From CAYWMP01 sp964459445 (GTDB lineage Bacteria; Desulfobacterota; DSM-4660; Desulfatiglandales; HGW-15): 37,991 nucleotides of DNA. Under the pieces are notes generated by a model, which made no database searches, was not told the DNA's origin, and saw nothing but the letters and a program-made list of their open reading frames with translations. The stretch lies in contig CAYWMP010000035.1 in NCBI GenBank assembly GCA_964459445.1, positions 1 through 37,991 on the forward strand, given 5' to 3'. Made by a program: the position numbers and the translations under genes. This document shows positions 7,895 to 15,843 of the stretch, piece after piece. Each line of letters starts with the position of its first letter. Positions within the stretch are counted from its first letter, which is position 1.

Positions 7895-9834
7895 ATGGAT
7901 CGAGCCGATGAGATAAGAAATTTCTATATGGAACACATTCCGGATTTCGAACTGGAAGGAAATATCCTCAAGGCCCCATGTCCCTTTTGTTCAAAAGGTG
8001 AAGACAAAGACGGTGGTACGATCGTTGCCTATCTTGATCCTGAGAGTTTTTTTCTGGGTTATTTCCGGTGCATCAACAGATGCAGGTCTGGCGGGTTTCT
8101 GCTTCATTTTGGTAGGATTATGGGTTTGGATCCACAACAAGTGCCAGGATACGATCCGGATCGAGAACCTTTTGTCAGGGATGTTGTTTTTCCTACCAAG
8201 AATCTCAATGCAGAGGTAAAGAAATTCATCTCTCTTATGGGCGAAGATCAATATGGCCATTTTTCGGCCTATGGTATTTCTAAGCCGGTTGTTGAGGAAA
8301 TAAAAATTGGATACAACGGGCGCTATCTTGTGTACCCCTATTTCTTAGAGGATGGGAATTGCTATGCGGCACGATGTGTCCTGCCTGAGCGGGAAGAGGA
8401 TCATTTTTGGCACGGGGATGAGAATTTCTTTGGGGAGCAGTTTCGTGTCTTCAACGAACCGGAAATAGACCGATGCGAGGACGGAGCATTATTCGTTACT
8501 GACGGAGAAAACAATCTCTTAGCCCTCAAGGAATTGGGATACCCCGCCATTGCGGTTCCAAGCGCTTCCGATCTGGAGGGTATTACCCATGAGAGACTGG
8601 CTTTTGTCAAGCATCTTTTTCTGGTGATGACCCATTCTCCGGAAACACAGCTTGCTGCACGATCCCTGGCTACCAGGCTCGGATTCAAGGTTCGGATCCT
8701 GCCTTGGCCGTCAAACCTGAAGCGCGGTTACAATCTTTGCGAGCTTTCAAAGGAAAAGGGCAAGGGCTTCAGGGCTGCGGTATCTGCCATGGTCAAAGGC
8801 TCAAAGGCCTTCTCACCTTTTTCTTCCCCTTCAAAGGAACATCGCAGCTTTTTGCGGTCGTTGGATTTGGTTAAAGGAAAAGAGCTCCTTGGTTTGAGTA
8901 CCGGGTTTGAGGGAATGGACAAGGCAGTGAATGGCATTCGAGGGATAAACATCATGGGGGGGCAGCCAAAAGCAGGCAAATCATGTTTCTTTATGCAAGT
9001 TTCCACCGAAATGGCCCGAATGAAGATACCGGTCATCTACTACGATTTCGAAAACGGTCGGCAAAAGATTTACACGAGGACCCTGTGTCGGTTAAGCCGC
9101 CTGTCTGAAGAGGAGATGAGAATCGGCCGTCTTGAGGAGGATGCTTCGAAGAGGCTAGCCCAGGCCCAGTCCGCTTTCAAGGATCTGCTCGAGTATTTCC
9201 GCGTGGTCACGGATAGAAAGCTGAGCCCGGAGATCATGATGCGACAAATCGACTTTATTCAGCATGAAACCCGAAAAGATTACACCCTTGTGATTGTGGA
9301 TAGCCTGCACAAGCTCCCCTTTAAAAACCTCACGGAACGAAGAGCGGGCATTGATGAATGGCTGCGGCACATGGAATCGATCCGGGATGAGATGAATGTC
9401 TCATTTCTCGTCATCTCAGAGCTGTCTAGAAGCGACAAGGGTCGTTACGATAAAAAACCTGATCTGGGGTCCTTCAAGGAATCGGGTGATATAGAATACA
9501 GTGCGGACAACGCGATGATATTGNNNNNNNNNNNNNNNNNNNNNNNNNNNNNNNNNNNNNNNNNNNNNNNNNNNNNNNNNNNNNNNNNNNNNNNNNNNNN
9601 NNNNNNNNNNNNNNNNNNNNNNNGTCCTTCAAGGAATCGGGTGATATAGAATACAGTGCGGACAACGCGATGATATTGGCCCCTGACTGGGATCCCTTGG
9701 GACCCATATCAAAGGAAGAAAGGAAAAGCACTCTGTGGTTGGTGGCGAGCAGGGAAAACAGCCCGGGCAAGATCGCGGATTATGTTTTGGAATATCCATA
9801 CTGGGGGTTTAGGGAGGTTGTGGAGGGAAAGTAA
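7895..9834 (+). CDS. Twinkle/T7 gp4-like primase-helicase with degenerate TOPRIM domain (interrupted by artificial gap)
   Basis: With the gap collapsed (see the gap entry) the protein is 594 residues. The N-terminal zinc ribbon has Cys29/Cys32 (CPFC) and Cys59/Cys63 (CINRC). A TOPRIM-like region at about 195-290 (FVTDGENNLLALKELGYPA) keeps the fold pattern, but the catalytic Glu is Asp203 and the DxD motif reads Thr246-His-Ser248, so primase activity is probably lost. The C-terminal DnaB/RecA-type ATPase is intact: Walker A GGQPKAGKS (Lys362), Walker B TLVIVDSLHKL (Asp469) and sensor-like FLVISELSR. It continues after the gap with APDWDPLGPI to WGFREVVEGK. The ATG at 7895 has GGAG 10 bases upstream; a GTG at 7865 is less likely. 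It may be a helicase, a RadA/KaiC-like ATPase or a relic of a mobile element. No phage genes are nearby. Confidence 0.8.
9524..9623. other. 100-N scaffold gap flanked by an exact 55-bp duplication (assembly artefact)
   Basis: The 55 bases before the N run (9469-9523) are identical to the 55 bases after it (9624-9678). Overlaying them restores one uninterrupted reading frame for the primase-helicase gene. This is what is expected when two contigs sharing a 55-bp end overlap were scaffolded without being merged, so no sequence is missing. Confidence 0.92.
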
Positions 9835-9973
9835 ACAGTCTGCAATTATCAGTCGGCAGTAGGCAGCGGGCTGGCTTTATCGTAAGCGTGAGGTTGTTTT
9901 TTTTATTCGATGTTCATCTCTCGAAGTGGTTCCCTGCGATGCAAATAAGATCTATAAATGCTTACAAAACAGC

Positions 9974-10174
9974 TCAGTGCGCTACCCGATAGGGCGGCGG
10001 ATCTTTGCTTCCGTCAAGAATCCTACGGATTCGTTCTCGCTCAGCCTTCGCCTTTCGCAGGCTGTCCTTTAATTCCTCCTTGGTCATACCGGAAGCTTCA
10101 TTCAACTTTATTTCCAAATCCTCAACGACCTGCTGAATGCGATAAAGCTCGCGCGCTATCAGTTGAATGGACAT
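9974..10174 (-). CDS. Small coiled-coil protein of unknown function
   Basis: This 66-residue product is not recognised. It is highly charged and helical: RELYRIQQVVEDLEIKLNEA, then TKEELKDSLRKAKAERERIR, with heptad-like hydrophobic spacing, ending in a Pro-rich tail (KDPPPYRVAH). No Cys, signal peptide or membrane segment is present. It starts 29 bp after the stop of the HD-domain gene on the same strand, so the two are probably cotranscribed, and a structural or regulatory partner role for the HD protein is possible. The start has only a weak AGGAA upstream. Confidence 0.6.
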   Translation of the reverse strand: MSIQLIARELYRIQQVVEDLEIKLNEASGMTKEELKDSLRKAKAERERIRRILDGSKDPPPYRVAH

Positions 10175-10203
10175 GGCTTTATTCCTGAAATTGGCCTCAT
10201 TCG

Positions 10204-10743
10204 TCAGATCAACTCATCTAGATCATCAGGCCCAAAATTGAGCTTTGCAAACAGCTTCTTTTCAACCGCTTTGCATAACTCAAAATTTTCTTTAATCAGA
10301 TTGTCCAAACCCTTTCTTCCTCTTCCGTACCGTTCCAAAAGGTATTCAAGCCGTTTCTCGATAGTGACCACCTTGTCATGGTTTACCCTTTTGTCTGCGT
10401 AATAGACAATTTCCTTCTCGCAAATGGCCTCCAATGGGTCAAAGTTTTTGAGTTTTATATGCTCGCCAACAATATCCGTGATCTCATGAAGGTGATGCTT
10501 CAAGCAAATTTCCACACCTTTCCCCGCATGGTCCTCGGTGGTATTTAAACACATGGTCTTTCCGATGTCGTGCATAAGCGCTCCCACACTCACCTTCTTT
10601 GTAGAGAGCGTAACGCCGGCAGCCTTGAGCCCTCTCGTGAGGACCATAGCGACTCTTTCAACCATGATGGAATGTTCCTTTATATTATCGAGCATTCCAT
10701 ACTGATGCATATATTCAAAGCATTTCTCGACTGACGGAATCAT
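10204..10743 (-). CDS. HD-domain (HDIG) phosphohydrolase-like protein
   Basis: The 179-residue metal-dependent phosphohydrolase-like protein has the HD signature: His24 (KEHSIMVERVA), His58-Asp59 in GALMHDIGKT, further histidines in DHAGKGVEICLKHHLHEI, and Asp117 in IVYYADKRV. The KRVNHDKVVTIEKR segment after the last Asp is typical of stand-alone HDIG proteins that act on nucleotides or act as tRNA/cyclic nucleotide hydrolases; the substrate is not evident. It is followed 29 bp downstream by a small coiled-coil gene. Upstream lies a palindromic intergenic repeat (10821-10993). It converges on the primase-helicase-like gene, so nucleic-acid or nucleotide metabolism is only a loose contextual hint. 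Confidence 0.85.
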   Translation of the reverse strand: MIPSVEKCFEYMHQYGMLDNIKEHSIMVERVAMVLTRGLKAAGVTLSTKKVSVGALMHDIGKTMCLNTTEDHAGKGVEICLKHHLHEITDIVGEHIKLKNFDPLEAICEKEIVYYADKRVNHDKVVTIEKRLEYLLERYGRGRKGLDNLIKENFELCKAVEKKLFAKLNFGPDDLDELI

Positions 10744-10820
10744 GTCTCTAATCGATTTAACGGCCCAATTTCCTTACACCTATTTCATGTTATTGTAATT
10801 TACTCAGGAGTAATTGCTGG

Positions 10821-10993
10821 CAGATACTGGATACTGGTTCCTGGATGCTGGTCGAAGATTCCGTCTTTAGCGGAAATAAATTAAGGAACGGTTCTTTTCG
10901 TTTTTTATCCAGTATCGAGTATCTGGCAACCAGCATCGCATCGCATGAGCGAATGAGTTAAGTCCTTCTCCACTCATCATTTTGAGGCGGAGT
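10821..10993. repeat. GATACTGG-type intergenic repeat, copy 1
   Basis: The copy starts CAGATACTGGATACTGGTTC and has GATACTGGATACTGG pairing with CCAGTATCGAGTATC (14 of 15) about 75 bp further on, then AACCAGCATCGC and a conserved TTCTCCACTC tail. The same order is found at 24901-25048. It fills most of the 262-bp space between the HD gene and the 107-residue hypothetical gene. No ORF is inside. Confidence 0.6.
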
Positions 10994-11005
10994 TTGACAA
11001 TATTT

Positions 11006-11329
11006 TTAGTTTATTCTCCTGATTCGGACGGGTTTTTTCTTATCCTTAAAATCTTTGCTTGCATTTAAAAAGCTTTTCAAAGCCCCTTTTGAGAGCTTTG
11101 CCGTTTCTTCATCCCCATAAAACGCCCTTAGTTTTTCGATTTCAGGATAAACCTTATCTACCGCCTCCCAGTCATTAGGCCCGAGCTTGGCTTCCAATAC
11201 ATATATCGCGTCGCTTCTTTCCACCGCAATAAGACAAATATCGCCCAGCTTTTTTTCAAGGGCCTTTATCTCTTCCAATTCCGAAGAGCTAATTTGAGCC
11301 ATCTTTAGTTTATTTTCGTTTTTGTCCAT
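11006..11329 (-). CDS. Hypothetical protein, 107 aa
   Basis: The family is not recognised. The product is soluble, charged and mostly helical (SSSELEEIKALEKKLGDICL, ERSDAIYVLEAKLGPNDWEA, IEKLRAFYGDEETAKLSKGA) and ends in a very basic tail (KDKKKPVRIRRIN). There is a single Cys, no signal peptide and no membrane segment. The basic C-terminus would suit nucleic-acid or membrane contact, but this is speculation. It is divergent from the siroheme/ferredoxin gene (185 bp apart), so the two may share a control region. Possible internal starts (Met10) exist; the ATG at 11329 has no strong Shine-Dalgarno. Confidence 0.6.
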   Translation of the reverse strand: MDKNENKLKMAQISSSELEEIKALEKKLGDICLIAVERSDAIYVLEAKLGPNDWEAVDKVYPEIEKLRAFYGDEETAKLSKGALKSFLNASKDFKDKKKPVRIRRIN

Positions 11330-11514
11330 GGCAAAAATCTATGTCTGCAAGCATTTATTTCCTTCATTTAGTGAAGGACCTAGATCCTTGTCATTCTCCT
11401 ATCATTTCTTGATCTAAGTCAATGGTGAATCAATTTCTCAGCATTATATTTATAGGGTAAAAATAGCAAATCCAACAGTTAATGGATAATATGGGGTCTG
11501 GAGGATCAAATTCT

Positions 11515-12306
11515 ATGGAATGGCTGCCCGAAGCGGAGAAGGCAATAGGCAAAGTTCCCTTTTTTGTAAGGAGAAAGGTAAAGGCTCGCGTGGAGGATGA
11601 AGCAAGACGGGCAGGAAAAACCAGGATCTCCCTGGTGGATGTTAGGAACACACAGAAGCGTTATCTTGAAAAAATGAGTAACGAGGTAAAAGGCTATCAA
11701 CTTGAGAACTGCTTCGGTCCCGGAGGATGCCCTAATAGGACTGTTGACAGCGATCACCTGATAGAGCGAATCGAAACAACCCTCAAAAAGGCTCATCTCC
11801 GCGAATTCTTAGATGAAAGGGTAGAGGGAGGGCTTAAACATCACCATGAATTCAGGGTCACTGTGGCAGACTGTCCCAATGCATGCTCACAACCCCAAAT
11901 CCGGGATGTGGGAATTATAGGGGGTGTCGAACCTCAGATAACGGATGAGCCATGCTCCCTCTGTATGGCCTGTGTTGAGGTGTGTATCGAAGACGCCGTC
12001 ACGCTCAAGGAATTTGAAGAGAGACCAGAGATTGATAATGATCAGTGTGTCAAATGCGGCAAGTGCATTAAGGTCTGTCCAACAGGCACGCTTGCAGTAA
12101 ATCGAGAAGGTTATAGGGTTTTGCTGGGCGGCAAACTGGGACGCCATCCAAGACTGGCCGAGGAACTATCCGGGTTGTATTCGGAAGATGAGGTGGTTGA
12201 TGTCTTAGAACGCTGTTTGGATTACTATAAAAAGTACAGTAAACATGGAAAGCGATTTGCGGAGATCTATAGGGGCCCGGAGAAGATCGGCTTGGCAGGT
12301 TGTTGA
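11515..12306 (+). CDS. PCP_red - siroheme sulfite/nitrite reductase-like - 2x[4Fe-4S] ferredoxin fusion
   Basis: The product is 263 residues. Residues 1-55 (EWLPEAEKAIGKVPFFVRRK onwards) match the PCP_red domain known from the C-terminus of light-independent protochlorophyllide reductase B. Residues about 60-140 carry the siroheme/[4Fe-4S] signature of sulfite and nitrite reductases: Cys66-x5-Cys72 (NCFGPGGCPN) and Cys120-x3-Cys124 (DCPNACSQPQIRDVG). A ferredoxin domain follows with C147/150/153/157 and C178/181/184/188. It is much shorter than Dsr or assimilatory subunits, so it is a minimal SiR-like protein. The start at 11515 is preferred because GGAGG (11500-11504) precedes it; the ATG at 11482 lacks one. 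The role (sulfite reduction, electron transfer or siroheme-based sensing) is not known. No partner subunit is adjacent. Confidence 0.85.
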   Translation: MEWLPEAEKAIGKVPFFVRRKVKARVEDEARRAGKTRISLVDVRNTQKRYLEKMSNEVKGYQLENCFGPGGCPNRTVDSDHLIERIETTLKKAHLREFLDERVEGGLKHHHEFRVTVADCPNACSQPQIRDVGIIGGVEPQITDEPCSLCMACVEVCIEDAVTLKEFEERPEIDNDQCVKCGKCIKVCPTGTLAVNREGYRVLLGGKLGRHPRLAEELSGLYSEDEVVDVLERCLDYYKKYSKHGKRFAEIYRGPEKIGLAGC

Positions 12307-12363
12307 AAAATACATATCTTTGGCATTACTCACATCTGAAACTGACCGGAAACCTTCTTGCTA

Positions 12364-12656
12364 GAGGCTGTTTGAAAATGTTCAGATGCAAGGCCTGAGA
12401 AATCCCGAGGAAGGCGTACAAGCCAAGCGGCAAAAGGTCCAAGGCGTAAGGCTTAAGGAAAACCAAAGAATTGCAGTTCATTGATCTTACCTTGAGCCCT
12501 GCGCCTTATGCCCTATGCCATTTATTTACGCTGCAGTGACCAGCCTTCGCCTGAGGCTACGGCGCGGCAGGCGAGGGATGAGGGTAACGCAGCCCTTCGG
12601 CTTTGCTCAGGGCCGTGAGCATGTCGAACGGCAGATGGGCGTTTTCAGACTGCCTC
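12364..12656. repeat. MITE-like repeat, copy 2 (293 bp) with terminal inverted repeats
   Basis: The left end GAGGCTGTTTGAAAATG and right end (reverse complement GAGGCAGTCTGAAAACG) form terminal inverted repeats. The core 12412-12540 differs from copy 1 (7642-7770) by one base in 129. An internal GC-rich insertion (about 12541-12632) lengthens this copy. It lies 57 bp after the siroheme/ferredoxin stop and ends 8 bp before the stop of the convergent unknown gene, where it could act as a bidirectional terminator. Confidence 0.75.
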
Positions 12657-12663
12657 ATCGCCC

Positions 12664-13761
12664 CTATTTTTTGTCATCGCTAAAGAGGCGGATAGTTCCC
12701 ATGATATCGAGAGTGAGTAGATCCGAGAAAAGGGAGCCAATGGTTTCGATTGTTTTTCTGAAAGGGGTGTTTCTTACATATTTCCATCTCACATCGTCAC
12801 CATTCTGCTCGGGCATTTTGGCATTGTAATAAATGGGGGGTTTTATCTCCTTCAGGTTTCGACTTAGTTTTGGTGAGTGGACCCGAATCCAAGCATCTGA
12901 ATGAGGGAGAATGTCCGTCAAGTAACTCAGTGCCACCTGGCCGTTGTCAAAAAGGGCAGTGGTCGCCTTCTTCCCAGCCTCAAAATTTCCGACCGTTGCA
13001 TCCGGAATCGTCTCGGCGAGGTTCCATCCCGCGAGAACCAAATCTTCGCCCATATGGGCCACGCTTCCACACACACCCTGTACCAGGTCACCAAAGATAG
13101 CTTCCTTCATCTTTAAAAAAAAGAATTTGGCTCGTTCGCCGAATCCTTGAGGCGCTTCTTCCCCGTCCGGCCGCCATGCGCCAAAACTCAAGGCACTCCC
13201 GAAATCCTTGAAAAAATCAATAAATGTTCCTACAAATCCCTTCTGCCGGTCTTCTTGGATTTGGCCGTTTTGATCTCGGTAGTGTGTTTTCGCGCCGAAA
13301 AGGAAGTCGCTAAAAAAGTTCTTCACATTGCTGAAGGCGTCAGAGACATCTTTTTTGATCCGTCCCCAGAATGACTTTTGATCCGCAGGATCCGCAATGA
13401 ATTTTTTCTGATCAAGATAGTAGTGATCACCTCCCGGGTTGCTAAGCAATTGATCGTCCTTGTATTTTTGAAGATCACTCATCACAGAGGCCTTGAAATC
13501 CTTACCCTCCTGTTTTTTATAGGCGTCAGCCACGGCTTTTTTGTTTGGCTCCGCAAGTTTTTGGCTATCGATAGGCGCATTGGCTGGAGCTAAGGGGACA
13601 TTTCCGGTCGCCCCATTAGCCGTCTTAATGCCTGCTGATTTGAAAAAAGCTTGGGCCTCCAAAAGGGATTTAAAAACCAATTCCTGATGATTGGCACTTT
13701 TAGTCGCCTGGGTTGTCGCAGTACCGGTATTGATAAGTGGGTTAATTGGTTGGGTATCCAT
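12664..13761 (-). CDS. Protein of unknown function, 365 aa, with polar disordered N-terminus
   Basis: Not recognised. Residues about 1-75 are Thr/Asn/Ala-rich and probably disordered (PINPLINTGTATTQATKSAN), without a signal peptide, which resembles the N-termini of flagellar or type III exported proteins; this is only a resemblance. Then comes a charged region (DAYKKQEGKDFKASVMSDL), a Phe-rich amphipathic segment (DAFSNVKNFFSDFLFGAKTH, then FIDFFKDFGSALSFGAWRP) and a more hydrophobic part (GDLVQGVCGSVAHMGEDLVL). The C-terminus ends IMGTIRLFSDDKK. There is no obvious catalytic motif and one Cys. AGGAAAGG lies just before the ATG, supporting the start. It stands alone, with a 697-bp gene-free region upstream and the MITE-like repeat just past its stop. 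Confidence 0.75.
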   Translation of the reverse strand: MDTQPINPLINTGTATTQATKSANHQELVFKSLLEAQAFFKSAGIKTANGATGNVPLAPANAPIDSQKLAEPNKKAVADAYKKQEGKDFKASVMSDLQKYKDDQLLSNPGGDHYYLDQKKFIADPADQKSFWGRIKKDVSDAFSNVKNFFSDFLFGAKTHYRDQNGQIQEDRQKGFVGTFIDFFKDFGSALSFGAWRPDGEEAPQGFGERAKFFFLKMKEAIFGDLVQGVCGSVAHMGEDLVLAGWNLAETIPDATVGNFEAGKKATTALFDNGQVALSYLTDILPHSDAWIRVHSPKLSRNLKEIKPPIYYNAKMPEQNGDDVRWKYVRNTPFRKTIETIGSLFSDLLTLDIMGTIRLFSDDKK

Positions 13762-14458
13762 TCGCCTTTCCTAAAAGTATAATATCCCGAATCACCCCAC
13801 ATTTTGCAAGAGGGATGCCACCTCAGAGTTAAACTAAATTAATTGAAAAATCTAATAATATTAGGTAAATAGACAGGTGAATTACTCTCTGTTATCTGAG
13901 GGAAAATTGAACCTTAGGAAAATCTTTCCTATTGTTGATAAACTCATGGAAAAAAGCGCTCAAACCGGCAATTGCAAAGCAACTCTCGCCCATCACTATA
14001 TATTCTTGAAAATACCTAAGAACACATTCTAGGCAGTTTAGCGGAGGGATGCGAAAATCCAGCTTAAACACTGGTTCAAGAGGATTCTCCTAGGTGCTAA
14101 TATGTAGACAAAATATGGATAAAATTTGCACAATATAGACGGAATAATATCAATATATATTTATATACATGACTTTCCGCAAGGTACAGCTGAAGTAGAT
14201 TTCGTCAATATGAACCATTTCGTCTTCAACGTAAAGGGGAGGGCATTTCGGATTCGATGCCTAAAGTCATGGTTTGAAATTGCGACTCCAAACGGGGGAT
14301 TCAGTTAATCCGGCTGCGATAATGGAGTAAAATGGTAATATTGAAAGCGGAAGCAGAGGGATTGGAGTGGTATGCGGTGCAGAGAATGATTATCAGCTAT
14401 GGATTCTTAATAATCGCTTTGTCGCGACCCCCTCAATGGCTGGTATTCATTTGAAGAA
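13762..14458. other. Gene-free AT-rich region
   Basis: About 700 bp between the upstream end of the 365-residue unknown gene and the 3' end of the PilZ gene. It contains CTAATAATATTAG, an imperfect palindrome near 13852-13864, and low-complexity AT tracts (for example ATATATTTATATACAT near 14152). A 60-codon TTG-initiated frame at 14126-14308 has no ribosome-binding site or recognisable sequence and was not called. No tRNA-like or convincing ncRNA structure was seen by eye. Confidence 0.5.
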
Positions 14459-14809
14459 CTAGTTTATAGCGGATGATTTGCGGGGAGATATGTCATAGTC
14501 TGATTTGAAGCAAATAGCCATGCCTTCGGAATCACATCGCAACACTTCTCCAGTGACTTTGATAAGAATTTGTTGCCAGTCATCCTTCAAATCTCGCAAT
14601 TTATCGAGGGAGAGAACGAGGGCTACTTTGACGGGCGTGCCTTCGCTGAGGGGTTGTGAGGTATGAAAAAACGCTCCTCCGGAACATACGTCGTCAGTGA
14701 AAAGGTTGAGAATCTCCTCTTCCTGACTCGGCGCGACTAATTCGATTCTTGCAGGCAGCTTTAGATCAAATCTCTCGAGTTTCCGTCGTTCTTTCCCCGG
14801 CTCTTTCAT
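14459..14809 (-). CDS. PilZ-domain protein (probable c-di-GMP binding)
   Basis: The 116-residue single-domain protein has the RxxxR motif in ERRKLERFDLKLPARIEL and, about 30 residues later, DVCSGGAFFHTSQPLSEGT. The second motif is normally DxSxGG; here the Ser position is Cys, so c-di-GMP binding may be altered. The end, GEVLRCDSEGMAICFKS, fits the last strands of the PilZ barrel. It is a small cytoplasmic effector of cyclic-di-GMP signalling. It lies 135 bp downstream of the LuxR-type regulator on the same strand, and a TTAGTACTAA palindrome between them resembles one in front of the regulator, so the regulator may control it. Confidence 0.85.
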   Translation of the reverse strand: MKEPGKERRKLERFDLKLPARIELVAPSQEEEILNLFTDDVCSGGAFFHTSQPLSEGTPVKVALVLSLDKLRDLKDDWQQILIKVTGEVLRCDSEGMAICFKSDYDISPRKSSAIN

Positions 14810-14901
14810 GGTCTTCGCTTTCTAGTTCAGTTTCAGAAATAAGACAATAGGCAGAAATAATGGTATTTATTCGTATTTTTGAGTGCGTTTTGGGTAGTAA
14901 A

Positions 14902-14911
14902 TTAGTACTAA
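14902..14911. promoter_or_regulatory. TTAGTACTAA palindrome upstream of pilZ-type gene (operator candidate)
   Basis: This is a perfect 10-bp palindrome about 93 bp upstream of the PilZ start. A looser TAGTA-N6-TACTA lies alongside at 14922-14937. The half-sites (TTAGT/ACTAA) are the same as in the inverted repeat just before the LuxR-type gene at 15633-15646, which suggests a common DNA-binding protein. Confidence 0.35.
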
Positions 14912-14944
14912 AATGAGTGGGTAGTAGTACTTTACTATTATCTC

Positions 14945-15631
14945 CTATAGGTTTTTGGCGGCCCAGAGCGCAGCCTGAAGGCGGTTAGGTACATCTATTT
15001 TTTTAAAAATATTATATATATGGGTCTTTACCGTGTTTGGGCTTATGAATAGTTTTTCCGCGATCTCTTCGTTTTTGGCTCCGGACGCAACCATGCCTAG
15101 TATTTCTATCTCCCTGGAGGTCAAAGTCGTTGTATCTTTTTTCGTGAGTAAGCCTTTGTCTTTGCCTTCGATGATGCATTTCGACATGATTTCCCTGGAT
15201 ACCCAGAGTTCTCCACCAATGATGGCACGGATAGCCTTTGGAAACCGCTCAAGAGGATCTTGAACATAGAACACGCCTCGAACTCCCGTTCGAATGGCAT
15301 GATCTTCAATCCCCATGCCGGGCGTTACATTAAAGAGTGTTACTAAATGACTTGATAAAAGCCTGTTACCCAGTAATTCGAAATCAGCCAAGCAGTCCTC
15401 AAGCCCTTTCTCAAGGCAATCCGCCAAAATCAAAACTGGCCCTTTGTGGCTTTGTTGATTAATATCTTGAAGTTGGCCGATACGCTCGTATGCCAGGCAC
15501 TCTGAACCAATTTCCCTCTCCAAAAAAGAGGCCATCAGTTCGTTTTGCAGCTTTCTAGGGCCGACGATAAGAATCAAACAGCCTTCAAGACGGATTTTTT
15601 CATTGTCATTTGATATCGATTTCGGGTTCAT
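14945..15631 (-). CDS. LuxR/CsgD-type transcriptional regulator with degenerate receiver-like domain
   Basis: The 228-residue regulator has a C-terminal LuxR/GerE helix-turn-helix (about 168-228): TLTSREIEILGMVASGAKNE, followed by IAEKLFISPNTVKTHIYNIF. The N-terminal 150 residues follow a receiver-like alternation (CLILIVGPRKLQNELMASFL, then VLILADCLEKGLEDC with Asp71 in the phosphoacceptor place), but the usual acidic pair after the first strand and the conserved Lys are not seen. This resembles CsgD/VpsT-like regulators that do not use classical phosphorylation. No strong Shine-Dalgarno precedes the ATG; instead an ATTAGT-AA-ACTAAT inverted repeat lies there. It is followed on the same strand by the PilZ gene and is divergent from the exported methyltransferase gene (212 bp). 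Confidence 0.85.
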   Translation of the reverse strand: MNPKSISNDNEKIRLEGCLILIVGPRKLQNELMASFLEREIGSECLAYERIGQLQDINQQSHKGPVLILADCLEKGLEDCLADFELLGNRLLSSHLVTLFNVTPGMGIEDHAIRTGVRGVFYVQDPLERFPKAIRAIIGGELWVSREIMSKCIIEGKDKGLLTKKDTTTLTSREIEILGMVASGAKNEEIAEKLFISPNTVKTHIYNIFKKIDVPNRLQAALWAAKNL

Positions 15632-15632
15632 T

Positions 15633-15646
15633 ATTAGTAAACTAAT
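15633..15646. promoter_or_regulatory. ATTAGT-AA-ACTAAT inverted repeat at the luxR-type start
   Basis: A perfect 6-bp inverted repeat with a 2-base spacer lies immediately upstream of the ATG at 15631, in the place of the ribosome-binding site. It shares its half-site with the TTAGTACTAA palindrome at 14902. It could be an autoregulatory operator or could mask translation initiation. Confidence 0.35.
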
Positions 15647-15843
15647 GAAGCGGTTTATTAGGAAGGAACTGCAGCCCTTGAAATTTGGCGTACTTTATAT
15701 TGATGGCGAAATATATTTTAATTTCATTTGAAAAGCAATAGGTAAAACATCAGTAAAATGAAGCACAAAGCTCCATTGAGGACGGTCTGGTATTCACTAC
15801 CAAAAAAATGCAGGAATCATTTGACCCTTTGAGGTGAATTACG

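Noticed and set aside
9469..9678. A biological 55-bp direct repeat
   Set aside because: The copies flank exactly 100 N and overlaying them restores one reading frame, so a contig overlap is the simpler explanation.
12515..12829. 104-codon frame over the MITE-like repeat
   Set aside because: It reads through the repeat into the antisense of the 365-residue gene and has no ribosome-binding site.
14126..14308. 60-codon frame in the gene-free region before the PilZ gene
   Set aside because: TTG start, no Shine-Dalgarno, low-complexity AT-rich codons (IYIYIH).
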